Shown piece after piece: positions 9,353-17,456 of a stretch of 46,644 nt of DNA. The notes under the pieces were generated by a model, which was given only the letters and a program-made list of their open reading frames with translations, was not told the DNA's origin and ran no database searches. The first letter of the stretch is position 1. Each line of letters opens with the position of its first letter. The stretch covers positions 1 to 46,644 of the forward strand of contig NZ_JAKCMV010000023.1 in NCBI RefSeq assembly GCF_021440515.1, written 5' to 3'. The DNA is from Enterobacter asburiae (GTDB lineage: Bacteria; Pseudomonadota; Gammaproteobacteria; Enterobacterales; Enterobacteriaceae). A program made the position numbers and the translations under genes.

Positions 9353-10396
9353 TTACGATGGCTGAGTGCGTTTCCTGCCACGTTTGCCCTTCGGAGAGCA
9401 TGTTTTAATTTCGCTCCGCCCAAAGGTTCTCACGTTGCCAGGTAACGCCAGGCGCGCAAAGGTATCTATTTTGGTCAGATACTCCACAGCACGCTTTAGC
9501 CCTTCTTGCTTCAGGATGTCGTCATACTTAACCATCCCGACGCCAGGTTTCTCATAACGTTCAGGTCTGGCATTACAGTTGAAGTACGTGCCTTTCCCTT
9601 CTGTAATAGCCGAAACCCAATACTCTCCAAACTGCTCGCAGATATTGATCCCACTGCGGGATTTATTGCCATCAAGGAAGAATAAGGTATGGTAATGGAA
9701 GCCTCTGTCAGGCCCGTATTCCAGTTTCCATACCGTGCCCAGAACGTGCCTGAATATCCGGTTTCGTTTCATGTTACGCAGTAGTTGTTGACGATGTTGT
9801 TTCGCTATCTCAGGAGTAATGCTGCTCGAATGCGTTTTCCCCCAGGCTAGGTCCAGACGTATTACCAGCAGCCTTGCATGTTGGTTAAAGAGATGCTGAA
9901 TATAATTCGTCACGCCTTTCAGATTCTTCATTGAATTTCGTTGGTATTTTCTGAGGTCTTGTTTAAAGTCAGATTTACTCACCTCGTCACGATATTCACT
10001 GACCAGCTTATTCAGCATGATAGCGGTATTAGTTGAATCTGAATTAATCATTGCACCATTGTAAATTCTGCAATAAAAATCATACCGCTTACGTACTTGC
10101 TGGAAACGGGTGATTAGTGGATGAAGTTTACGAAACTGCAGGAACATATCAGGTATCTGGTCAAGCAGATGCATAACCTCCAGAACCTCATTAGTTCGAC
10201 TGGTTTGCTTGTATCCTGATTTATTAAGCAAGATGCTAAAGGGGAAGGTTTTTTTACGTATTATCTTTTTCAGTAACGCATAAGTGTGATGGAGTTTTTC
10301 AATATTAATGCTGTTGTCTGTTACGGACATTATTATTGAATTGTTTTCGTTATGAATCTCAGCACAGTTCTGGAAGATATCCTCTGTTTTACTCAT
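9353..10396 (-). CDS. YagK/YfjJ-type (inovirus Gp2-like) replication protein
   Basis: A 347-residue basic protein of the family found in CP4-57-like elements and described as inovirus Gp2-like. The middle part carries RLDLAWGK and then GFHYHTLFFLDG, an HxH arrangement like the metal-binding motif of HUH rolling-circle initiators. The C-terminus is strongly basic (KGKRGRKRTQPS). I chose the ATG at 10396 (MSKTEDIFQN). An earlier in-frame ATG at 10429 lies inside a perfect palindrome, probably an operator or origin element. The frame is intact, so it may still initiate replication of the element. HUH chemistry is inferred from the HxH motif and needs an active-site tyrosine to be confirmed. Confidence 0.78.
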   Translation of the reverse strand: MSKTEDIFQNCAEIHNENNSIIMSVTDNSINIEKLHHTYALLKKIIRKKTFPFSILLNKSGYKQTSRTNEVLEVMHLLDQIPDMFLQFRKLHPLITRFQQVRKRYDFYCRIYNGAMINSDSTNTAIMLNKLVSEYRDEVSKSDFKQDLRKYQRNSMKNLKGVTNYIQHLFNQHARLLVIRLDLAWGKTHSSSITPEIAKQHRQQLLRNMKRNRIFRHVLGTVWKLEYGPDRGFHYHTLFFLDGNKSRSGINICEQFGEYWVSAITEGKGTYFNCNARPERYEKPGVGMVKYDDILKQEGLKRAVEYLTKIDTFARLALPGNVRTFGRSEIKTCSPKGKRGRKRTQPS

Positions 10397-10416
10397 CTTT
10401 TTCACATTCGTAATAT

Positions 10417-10446
10417 AGCCACAATACATCGATATGTATTGTGGCT
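10417..10446. promoter_or_regulatory. 13-bp-arm palindrome in front of the replication gene
   Basis: AGCCACAATACAT (10417-10429) and ATGTATTGTGGCT (10434-10446) are perfect inverted arms around the 4-base spacer CGAT. It lies 21-50 bases upstream of the chosen start of the replication gene. An operator for the AlpA-type protein or a hairpin at a replication origin are the obvious readings; the sequence alone does not choose. Confidence 0.65.
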
Positions 10447-10511
10447 TTAAGGATTAAAGCGTACTTATACACACTGGAATCTTCCTGTTACTTTACTGGT
10501 GATATGAATGA

Positions 10512-10572
10512 TGGGTGAATAATGATAACACCAATAAAATAAGAACCTTAATTTAAATAAGACATTCACCCA
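10512..10572. repeat. Spaced 9-bp inverted repeat around an AT-rich stretch
   Basis: TGGGTGAAT (10512-10520) and ATTCACCCA (10564-10572) flank 43 very AT-rich bases between the replication gene and the alpA-like gene. The same GGTGAATA core recurs in the inverted repeat at 12387-12457, so it may be a site of this element's own protein or part of its origin. Confidence 0.55.
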
Positions 10573-10646
10573 AGAAGAGTAAGCCCTGACAGACTAAAAG
10601 GTATGTATAAAGTTAGTGATTATTATTTCAGGATAAAAGAGTAAAT

Positions 10647-10853
10647 TTACTCAATGCGGGATTCGTTAATTTTATCTTTAAACCACAGAACTACTTCACT
10701 TTCCAGCCAGCGAGAACTGCGTCCCATTTTAATTGGCTTTGGAAACTTTCCTTCCTGAATCAATTTATAAAACCATTTGTCAGTCATACCAGTAAAACGA
10801 ACAATAAATGCCATATCAACCATCTGGTCGCTGTGAATATCAATCGTACTCAT
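10647..10853 (-). CDS. AlpA-family helix-turn-helix regulator
   Basis: A 68-residue protein with the MerR-like helix-turn-helix of AlpA: VDMAFIVRFTGMTDKWFYKLI, then FPKPIKMGRSSRWLESEV, the family's signature wing. The ATG at 10853 has GGAG eight bases upstream; the frame could extend to 10895 without support. AlpA of E. coli CP4-57 activates the element's integrase gene. No integrase is visible here, so this copy may control the replication gene downstream or act on an element part lost from the window. Confidence 0.88.
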   Translation of the reverse strand: MSTIDIHSDQMVDMAFIVRFTGMTDKWFYKLIQEGKFPKPIKMGRSSRWLESEVVLWFKDKINESRIE

Positions 10854-11067
10854 GAGAGGACTCCGGGAATGTATCAGGAGGACACCGGGCGGCATCCTTT
10901 CATGTCATAGATCGTATATGTACGCCTTTACTATCCATCCACTCAGTGCTTTGTTAAGGCTTTAAGTCTCTATATAAAGCATGCCCTGACAACCTCCGGG
11001 ATTCCTCTGCTGGCGGGTTTGCATAGCGTGTGGTTTTTTGCTTATGATTTCACGTCAATGAAAGTGT

Positions 11068-11087
11068 CATTTTTCATGTGAAAAATG
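11068..11087. repeat. Hairpin in the 10854-11222 non-coding stretch
   Basis: CATTTTTC/GAAAAATG (11068-11075 and 11080-11087) around a 4-base loop. The 370-base region between the alpA-like gene and the next gene is AT-rich and otherwise shows no gene. It must hold the divergent promoters of both. Confidence 0.5.
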
Positions 11088-11222
11088 CCTTATAACAAGC
11101 TCTACATGAGGTTTTACACCTACGTTTTACACTATGTTTTTAACTATGAATATTGCTATGATTTTCACTGTGAAGTATCCTTTTAAGATCATATAAAGTT
11201 GAATGTAAAAGGATAGCTAATC

Positions 11223-12376
11223 TTGAATGGAAAAATGTGGATAGATATAAAAACAAAACGTGATGTAAGATTGTTTTTATGGATGGTAGGAAACGATGTT
11301 GCTATTGAAAATTACCGGCAAACAAAGGAAATGAAAACATACCACCTGAATCACATATATGGTGAAGACTGTAATTTAGCAGCGCTGGCAATAAACGAGG
11401 CTTTTCGGATTCTTTATAAGAATTCAGACGAGTTATTCTCATACGCCTATAGATTTAAAAAGGCGAAAGAAGCATTATTACCAATAAAAGAGTTTGGTTG
11501 GTTTAAACGTAGCAATGATGCCTGTTATTTTGCATGGGCATATATCAGGGTTTTTAGTAAAAAAATAGTTCTTTGGCAAACGTTGGTGGGAATGACTCAT
11601 TTTCTATTTATACCAGAACACCTTATCGTCGTTTTATTAGAATTGAACATCCAGTAAGTCACCGTGAGCGCATTGAGTGTATAGAGGATTTCTTTGATAG
11701 ATCACCAATGGATCTTTCATCTAAGTTATCCATTATGTTAAGTATAAGGGATGCGTGGGACAGACATTCTCAGTTAGCAGATATATTGCCGTTGAAGAAA
11801 AGTGACAAGGGAAAAATAAACTGGGCATGGGACTATATCTCCAAAGATAAAATAAATTATATCAATGGTTCGATAAAAAGAGCACAAGAAAAATTAATTG
11901 AAAAGAGTAAGACTGACGAGACAGGACAGGTTTCACAAGCAGTTCTTGATGAAATATATAAATCGAGCATTGAAGGATATATTCATCAACCTCATTTCCT
12001 CAGCCTCTTTAGACCATCAACAACGACTGAGAAATATCTGGCACTACGTTGCATTTACATTTCCATGTACTATTATGATAAAAAATTTATACCCAGATTT
12101 AAAAAAGCCTGGGAATTAACATCCTTTCGTAAAGCAAAAAAGAAAAATAAGAACAAAATCTTAAAGTTAACGAAAAGAGAACTTGACGGCAATGACACTC
12201 CATCCGATTCTACTGATAATACTGAAAAAGAAATAGCTAAAACTGATAAAGAGCTCATGAGAGAGAAAGCACATGAGATAATGAAGAACATCAAAACCAG
12301 AAACTCAGAACTATCATCAGAAAAGGATAGCGATACTCCTCTAGATTTAAGTAGCAATGGCTGGCCTTTTTTCTGA
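11223..12376 (+). pseudogene. Unknown protein of the satellite module, split by a -1 frameshift at an A7 run
   Basis: Two overlapping frames read as one about 380-residue protein. Frame 1 runs from 11223 to its stop at 11657. Frame 2 continues to 12376, and its only early start is a TTG at 11573 with no ribosome site. At 11559-11565 seven A residues follow AGT. Slipping back one base there joins SKK to NSSLANVGGNDSF without a stop. The encoded protein is basic and helix-rich, with a KAKKKNKNK stretch and a charged, disordered tail ending in NGWPFF. I do not recognise the family. It could be a decayed gene, a programmed or transcriptional slippage site, or a one-base sequencing error. AT content is high, as in the rest of this module. 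Confidence 0.6.
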
Positions 12377-12386
12377 CTAAAAGAAA

Positions 12387-12457
12387 AGTGGTGAATATTT
12401 TTATTTTCATGCCAGATTAATTTATTTCATTAATATATTGGTCTGATATTCACCACT
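12387..12457. repeat. Spaced 12-bp perfect inverted repeat after the frameshifted gene
   Basis: AGTGGTGAATAT (12387-12398) and ATATTCACCACT (12446-12457) flank 47 AT-rich bases. The core GGTGAATA matches the repeat at 10512-10572, so the module carries this palindromic site on both sides. It is too widely spaced for a terminator. The rest of 12377-12552 shows no gene. Confidence 0.65.
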
Positions 12458-12543
12458 AACTTTAGCCACAAAGGATTAGAAAATTGAACCCCAGATTTTT
12501 TCAATTCTATATCATCAGAATGAATCAATACGTCATATCTCCA

Positions 12544-12552
12544 CCGAAGTGG
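12544..12552 (+). repeat. Target duplication, left of the first IS903-group element
   Basis: CCGAAGTGG, repeated exactly at 13608-13616, is the 9-bp duplication characteristic of IS903 insertion. Confidence 0.92.
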
Positions 12553-13607
12553 GGCTTTGTTGAATAAATCGAACTTTCAGGAGATTGGCGGATCTGATCA
12601 CTACAGTCGTCTCAGCATCGGATCCCCATGGCAAAGCAAAAGTTTAAAATCACCAACTGGTCAGCCTACAACAAGGCGCTCAGGCAGCGCGGTTCGCTGA
12701 CGCTCTGGCTTGATGAGTCTGCCATTGCTGCATGGACTGAGAGTGCACAGCCTGAAGGTCGTGGCCGACCGCTTCACTACACCGATATGGCTATTACCAC
12801 GGTCCTGATGATGAAGCGCGTGTTCAACCTGCCGCTCCGGGCACTACAGGGCTTCGTTGACTCCATTTTTAATATGATGTTTCTGCCGTTGCGCAGTCCG
12901 GACTACTCTCTGGTCAGCAAACGGGCAAAAAGCGTCAGTATCAGCATAAAAACGCCAACCCGTGGTGAAATTTCGCACCTCGTCATCGACAGTACAGGCC
13001 TGAAAGTCTTCGGCGAAGGCGAATGGAAAGTCAGGCTGCACGGGGCTGACAGACGCAGGGTATGGCGCAAGCTTCATCTTGCCGCAGACAGTGCGACGCA
13101 TGAGATTATCTGTGCCGATTTATCGCTCAGCGGAACGACGGATGCGCAGGCTCTGCCGGGGCTGATGAGCCAGACCCAGCGGAAAATCAGGGTAGCCTCG
13201 GCTGACGGCGCTTATGATACTCGCTACTGTCATGATACGTTGCTGAGGAAAAAAATCAGGCCGCTTATCCCGCCGCGAAGCGGTGCGCAATACTGGCCTG
13301 ATAAGTACCATGAGCGTAACCACGCGGTGGCGAATCAGCATCTGAGCGGCAGCAATGAGGTCTGGAAAAAGAAAGTGGGCTATCACCGTCGTTCAGTGGC
13401 GGAAACGGCGATGTTCCGTATCAAAACCTTGCTGGGCGGGCATCTGAGCCTGCGGGGCTATGACGCGCAGGTGGGTGAAGCGATGGCAATGGTCAAAGCG
13501 CTGAACAGAATGACGTTGTTGGGTATGCCGGACAGCGTCCGGATCGCATAACAGGTGTGCCAGCGGTAGCCATCCTGTCGGCTGACTCTGATTTATTCAA
13601 CAAAGCC
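12553..13607 (+). mobile_element. IS5-family insertion sequence, IS903 group (copy 1), complete
   Basis: A 1055-bp element with perfect 18-bp terminal inverted repeats, GGCTTTGTTGAATAAATC at the left and its complement at the right. It holds one intact transposase gene and is bounded by exact 9-bp target duplications. It therefore arrived by simple transposition and has not rearranged since. Confidence 0.95.
12628..13551 (+). CDS. IS903-group transposase
   Basis: The DDE transposase is 307 residues, the exact IS903 length. Catalytic residues fall at D121 (LVIDSTGLKVFG), D193 (ASADGAYDT) and E259 (RRSVAETAMFRIK), matching the published IS903 triad positions. The ATG is 75 bases inside the left end. 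The gene is intact. Confidence 0.95.
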   Translation: MAKQKFKITNWSAYNKALRQRGSLTLWLDESAIAAWTESAQPEGRGRPLHYTDMAITTVLMMKRVFNLPLRALQGFVDSIFNMMFLPLRSPDYSLVSKRAKSVSISIKTPTRGEISHLVIDSTGLKVFGEGEWKVRLHGADRRRVWRKLHLAADSATHEIICADLSLSGTTDAQALPGLMSQTQRKIRVASADGAYDTRYCHDTLLRKKIRPLIPPRSGAQYWPDKYHERNHAVANQHLSGSNEVWKKKVGYHRRSVAETAMFRIKTLLGGHLSLRGYDAQVGEAMAMVKALNRMTLLGMPDSVRIA

Positions 13608-13616
13608 CCGAAGTGG
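13608..13616 (+). repeat. Target duplication, right of the first IS903-group element
   Basis: Second copy of CCGAAGTGG, adjoining the right inverted repeat. Confidence 0.92.
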
Positions 13617-13782
13617 TTCTAACTCACCGATCTGTCACACCGATCGATACTCGTAATCTTAATAGATATAAACTATCAATATTGATTGATTGATCGTTTT
13701 GGTCATAGGTATTAACGATCAATTTCTTGAAACTGATCTGTATTAACGATTATCCCACCCCCTCACAAATGCATACGATCAG

Positions 13783-13818
13783 ATGGCCTTTTGTACAACT
13801 GAAGGCCATTTTTCTTTT
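13783..13818 (+). terminator. Intrinsic terminator upstream of the exported-protein genes
   Basis: ATGGCCTT/AAGGCCAT (13783-13790 with 13802-13809) followed by a T-rich run. It lies only about 30 bases before the next gene, so it may insulate that gene from upstream transcription or act as an attenuator. The 13617-13843 gap also holds a 10-bp direct repeat TATTAACGAT (13710-13719 and 13741-13750) and no gene. Confidence 0.7.
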
Positions 13819-13843
13819 ATAAAACACTCGGTAAGGAACAACT

Positions 13844-14278
13844 ATGTTGAAGACTACCTCTACCTTGCTTTTCAGCGCTGCTTTATTCAGTACCACTGCA
13901 CACGCCGTTATCCAGGACCAGCAATGGGGGAACTGGTTCGGTAACATCAGTGCAATGGAGTTTGAAATCAATACCCAAAACAACTCAGGTGAAGTGCTCA
14001 CACTGACCTGTACAAGCGGAAAGTTAGCTGTTGTTTATAGCGTTCCCGCAGAAGACTATCGCGTTTCTTCCCTGACAGGACTTGCAGAACCGGGTATCAG
14101 CGTTAACGGTACAAATCATTCTCTGGATGAAACAGCCTTTGCTGCACTCAAATCTGCGGGTGAAAAAGACGTAATAAAAATAACCTCTATGAATTCAGCT
14201 ATCTCTAAAAAATTCAGTGCTAAAGGGCTGAATGAAGCGCTGGCTGATACCTCATGGCAGGACTGTATTAATCACTAA
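13844..14278 (+). CDS. Exported protein of unknown function
   Basis: A 144-residue protein with a clear Sec signal peptide, MLKTTSTLLFSAALFSTTAHA, and predicted cleavage after the AHA. The mature part has two cysteines (LTCTSGK and WQDCINH), which could form a disulphide in the periplasm. AAGGA precedes the ATG. It is followed after 19 bases by a second exported protein, so the two likely form an operon. I do not recognise the family. Confidence 0.7.
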   Translation: MLKTTSTLLFSAALFSTTAHAVIQDQQWGNWFGNISAMEFEINTQNNSGEVLTLTCTSGKLAVVYSVPAEDYRVSSLTGLAEPGISVNGTNHSLDETAFAALKSAGEKDVIKITSMNSAISKKFSAKGLNEALADTSWQDCINH

Positions 14279-14297
14279 TTAATCAAAGGGAAATATA

Positions 14298-15101
14298 ATG
14301 CATAAATTAATTGTTTTATCGCTCAGTTCAGTCGCTCTGCTTATTCCATCTATATCTTCTGCATTGACAATTCACGGAGATATACATCCCGAACGTTATA
14401 CATTTTTCCTGACCCAAGAAGGCAGTAGCCAACTAAAACAGGCGAATGATCGACTAGCCAGGAATCCACAGGCCTACACGCTTGACGTGAACCATACAGG
14501 CATTCAGCCCTTTGATGCAGTCCGGTGGGATGGTGAGCCTGTAAAAGCCGTCACCTGTGTGCTGGTAGACGGCATTATGATGGGGAAAAAAGCTACCTGG
14601 TCACAATGCAAAGATGAAAGTGGTGCGGAATATTTCGGTAATGCTGGATGGCCAGTACGTGATTACGTGGCAAAAGCGTGTGAAGTAGGCAAATCAGATT
14701 GTCCTGTTTATCTTGTGCTTCAGACAGATCCACCGACTATGCGAAACGACATGGCTAAATTTGCCCCTGCACCTAAGAACTTTAATGCTTCTGCAAACCT
14801 GACGGATGAAATTAAAAACGACGGATGCCAAATGGCTAACAATTCCTTTGAATATGCGAAAAGCAGTATTCGCTGTTCTGCAATCAACACCGTGCGTTTT
14901 ATTCGCAAACAAAATACCGAAGCTAAGTATGAGGCTGATCTCACCACAACTTCAGGCGAAAACCTGACAATGACTGTCGGGTACACCTATGGGAATGCAT
15001 CCAGCAAAGAACCCGGCTGGCGTACCATTTCTGTCAAAGAGGGAGGCATTATTACGGATATTCGCAAACAGGGCCAATGGCTTCCTAATGGCTATAAGTA
15101 G
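14298..15101 (+). CDS. Exported cysteine-containing protein of unknown function
   Basis: A 267-residue protein with signal peptide MHKLIVLSLSSVALLIPSISSA. The mature protein has about six cysteines (VTCVLV, SQCKDE, KACEVGKSDCP, NDGCQ, SIRCSA), suggesting a disulphide-bonded periplasmic or secreted protein. AAAGGGAAA precedes the ATG. It shares an apparent operon with the preceding exported protein. The pair lies between two IS903-type elements, so it was probably acquired with or beside mobile DNA. No family recognised; an effector, inhibitor or envelope role would be a guess. Confidence 0.7.
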   Translation: MHKLIVLSLSSVALLIPSISSALTIHGDIHPERYTFFLTQEGSSQLKQANDRLARNPQAYTLDVNHTGIQPFDAVRWDGEPVKAVTCVLVDGIMMGKKATWSQCKDESGAEYFGNAGWPVRDYVAKACEVGKSDCPVYLVLQTDPPTMRNDMAKFAPAPKNFNASANLTDEIKNDGCQMANNSFEYAKSSIRCSAINTVRFIRKQNTEAKYEADLTTTSGENLTMTVGYTYGNASSKEPGWRTISVKEGGIITDIRKQGQWLPNGYK

Positions 15102-15103
15102 AG

Positions 15104-15298
15104 GTGTGTTCCGTGCATAGTCAAAGCGAAGTGGTTACGAACATGCTCCCATGGCCTGATTGTACGTGGCAACTTGTCCTGTGCGTAACGGGGATTACGT
15201 TGATGCGAAGCCATTCGGTCACGGTCAGGGCTCTGGGGGCAGGTTTGACCACCTTTAGCCTGATAAAAGCGATAAAAAAACTCGCCGTACTTGCCTGA
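15104..15298 (+). CDS. Possible small protein of 64 residues
   Basis: An open frame beginning with GTG two bases after the preceding stop and ending 34 bases before the next start. It has a short hydrophobic stretch (WQLVLCVTGITL) and a basic end (SLIKAIKKLAVLA). Tight packing with its neighbours is the only support; no clear ribosome site is present. It may be non-coding leader for the following gene. Confidence 0.3.
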   Translation: MCSVHSQSEVVTNMLPWPDCTWQLVLCVTGITLMRSHSVTVRALGAGLTTFSLIKAIKKLAVLA

Positions 15299-15332
15299 TG
15301 GCAAGAAGCGGAGGTCACAGGATAAAAATACG

Positions 15333-15671
15333 ATGTCTGAAAATAGCACAGGAAAACTTCGCAGCCTTACAGAAAAGCTGAATTTCCCACGCAGGAAAGC
15401 ATCTGCCGAAAACCAAGATATATCTTCTGAACGTTTACCGGAAAGCACGGCTAAACCTCCGGTAAGTGGCGCTGACAAATACAGACTGTTACTGGAGAAT
15501 ATTGTCATCAATGGCTTGCTGAATATTGCCGAGGATAAACTTAGTGATGATGCTTTTGTTGAAGTTGTTTTCAGCAAAGCATATGAGCTTTTGCCTGCCC
15601 CGGTCAGGATCGTCCTGAAGCGGGAATGGTGCCTGAATTACCTTCAGTCGCAAAAAGGCTTTGTTGAATAA
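15333..15671 (+). CDS. Unknown protein, 3' end replaced by an IS903-group element
   Basis: A 112-residue frame starting at ATG 15333. The N-terminal half is polar and basic. The second half (DKYRLLLENIVINGLLNIAEDKLSDD) is helical and was probably continued in the original gene. The native sequence stops exactly at the IS edge: the last residues GFVE and the stop codon come from the IS terminal repeat. It is thus a 3'-truncated gene now ending inside the insertion sequence. Family not recognised. Confidence 0.55.
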   Translation: MSENSTGKLRSLTEKLNFPRRKASAENQDISSERLPESTAKPPVSGADKYRLLLENIVINGLLNIAEDKLSDDAFVEVVFSKAYELLPAPVRIVLKREWCLNYLQSQKGFVE

Positions 15672-16712
15672 ATCGAACTTTTGCTGAGTTGAAGGATCAG
15701 ATCACGCATCCTCCCGACAACACAGACCATTCCGTGGCAAAGCAAAAGTTCAGAATCACCAACTGGTCCACCTACAACAAAGCTCTCATCAACCGTGGCT
15801 CCCTCACTTTCTGGCTGGATGATGAGGCGATTCAGGCCTGGTATGAGTCGGCAACGCCTTCATCACGAGGAAGGCCCCAGCGCTATTCTGATCTCGCCAT
15901 CACCACCGTTCTGGTGATTAAACGCGTATTCCGGCTGACCCTGCGGGCTGCGCAGGGTTTTATTGATTCCATTTTTGCCCTGATGAACGTTCCGTTGCGC
16001 TGCCCGGATTACACCAGTGTCAGTAAGCGGGCAAAGTCGGTTAATGTCAGTTTCAAAACGTCCACCCGGGGTGAAATCGCACACCTGGTGATTGATTCCA
16101 CCGGGCTGAAGGTCTTTGGTGAAGGCGAATGGAAAGTCAGAAAGCACGGCAAAGAGCGCCGTCGTATCTGGCGAAAGTTGCATCTTGCTGTTGACAGCAA
16201 CACACATGAAGTTGTCTGTGCAGACCTGTCGCTGAATAACGTCACGGACTCAGAAGCCTTCCCGGGCCTTATCCGGCAGACTCACAGAAAAATCAGGGCA
16301 GCCGCGGCAGACGGGGCTTACGATACCCGGCTCTGTCACGATGAACTGCGCCGCAAAAAAATCAGCGCGCTTATTCCTCCCCGAAAAGGAGCAGGTTACT
16401 GGCCCGGTGAGTACGCAGACCGCAACCGTGCCGTTGCTAATCAGCGGCTGAGCGGAAGCAATGCACGGTGGAAATGGACAACGGAATATAACCGTCGCTC
16501 GATAGCGGAAACGGCAATGTACAGAATGAAGCAGTTGTTGGGAGATTCACTGACGCTGCGTGACTACGATGGTCAGGTAGCGGAAGCTATGGCCATGGTG
16601 CGTGCGTTGAACAGGATGACAAAGGCTGGGATGCCAGAAAGCGTGCGTATTGCCTGAAAATCCAGCCAGCTACAGGGTCGTTCGCACGAAATCTTATTTA
16701 TTCAACAAAGCC
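15657..16712 (+). mobile_element. IS5-family insertion sequence, IS903 group (copy 2), no target duplication
   Basis: A 1056-bp element with GGCTTTGTTGAATAAAT at the left end and its complement at the right. The 9 bases outside the left end (TCGCAAAAA) and right end (GTCTGACTG) do not match, so sequence has been lost or exchanged next to it. The transposase differs at many positions from copy 1, so the two are different IS species rather than recent duplicates. It cuts a gene on each side. Confidence 0.92.
15734..16657 (+). CDS. IS903-group transposase (copy 2)
   Basis: A 307-residue DDE transposase read from GTG 15734, the position matching the ATG of copy 1 (VAKQKFRITNW). Triad residues D121, D193 and E259 are preserved (LVIDSTGLKVFG, AAADGAYDT, RRSIAETAMYRMK). 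A frame extending 45 bases upstream to a TTG is unlikely to be used. Intact. Confidence 0.93.
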   Translation: MAKQKFRITNWSTYNKALINRGSLTFWLDDEAIQAWYESATPSSRGRPQRYSDLAITTVLVIKRVFRLTLRAAQGFIDSIFALMNVPLRCPDYTSVSKRAKSVNVSFKTSTRGEIAHLVIDSTGLKVFGEGEWKVRKHGKERRRIWRKLHLAVDSNTHEVVCADLSLNNVTDSEAFPGLIRQTHRKIRAAAADGAYDTRLCHDELRRKKISALIPPRKGAGYWPGEYADRNRAVANQRLSGSNARWKWTTEYNRRSIAETAMYRMKQLLGDSLTLRDYDGQVAEAMAMVRALNRMTKAGMPESVRIA

Positions 16713-17446
16713 GTCTGACTGTACCAGCTCCCGCCTCCCGCGCTGATAAATCCATATCGACGTGCCTCTTCCCAGATGCGGCTTTGCGGATCCCCGAACG
16801 AAACATAAAACTCGCCATTCCAGGGTTCTTTCGCGTTGGCGCTTGTTCCGGCAGTGGCCTGTGCGGCATTGGTTTGCGTTTCGCTCGGATCGATAAGCCA
16901 GGCACGGCTTAAGAATTGCTCTTCACCGTGCTGGAATACTCTAAAGAACAGAACGTTAATCGAGATGCCATTCTTACTCAGATAGTCCACGATGCGCTCG
17001 GTAGACGGGTTCAGCTCCGCTGCCACAATAATAATTTGGTGCGACTGATTGAGCGACTCTTCTTCCAGTTCAGTATTAAAACGTTGCCTGAACGCCTCGC
17101 CCAGATTGCCGCCGCCGGAGAATTTTTCATAAATCTGCGACAGACGATCGGCGGTTAAGTCATCGACCCAGGAGGCGTAATCCAGCGCCTGTGCGACCAC
17201 TTCACGCGGCGTGCGGTCTCGCTTAAGCTCAATCAGGATCAGAGAGGCATCCGGCGCAATCGCCAGCAGATCGATACGTCCTTTATCGAACGTATATTCC
17301 TGATGCCCGATGATCATCCACTGGTCAGAAAGGATAGTAGGGTCGTTTAAAATCATCTTCTCCAGCAGTTGCTCGCTGGCAAGTTTACTGATGGTTAGCG
17401 GCTGGGGATTCTCCCCTATCCGCCAGATTGCATGATGAACCGGCAT
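16694..17446 (-). CDS. NucS/DUF91-like nuclease linked to type IB hsd operon, C-terminus truncated by IS
   Basis: A 250-residue frame. Residues 40-100 form a PD-(D/E)XK core: GRIDLLAIAPD supplies the Asp and LILIELKRDR the E-x-K. The following QALDYASWVDDL helix is typical of EndoMS/NucS-type nucleases. A C-terminal segment begins NGEFYVSFGDPQSRIWEEARRYG and breaks off at WYSQT. The last five residues (ALLNK) and stop are IS sequence, so an unknown length is missing. It starts 11 bases after the hsdS stop and is co-oriented, so it was the fourth gene of the hsdR-M-S operon. The nuclease core is whole, but function without the missing domain is uncertain. Confidence 0.75.
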   Translation of the reverse strand: MPVHHAIWRIGENPQPLTISKLASEQLLEKMILNDPTILSDQWMIIGHQEYTFDKGRIDLLAIAPDASLILIELKRDRTPREVVAQALDYASWVDDLTADRLSQIYEKFSGGGNLGEAFRQRFNTELEEESLNQSHQIIIVAAELNPSTERIVDYLSKNGISINVLFFRVFQHGEEQFLSRAWLIDPSETQTNAAQATAGTSANAKEPWNGEFYVSFGDPQSRIWEEARRYGFISAGGGSWYSQTALLNK

Positions 17447-17456
17447 CGTCTGTTCC

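Noticed and set aside
10397..10429. Earlier ATG at 10429 for the replication gene
   Set aside because: It lies inside the perfect palindrome and lacks a ribosome site; ATG 10396 is preferred.
12553..16712. Active composite transposon with two IS903-type ends
   Set aside because: The two IS copies are different species and the right one lacks a target duplication, so a unit transposon is not shown.
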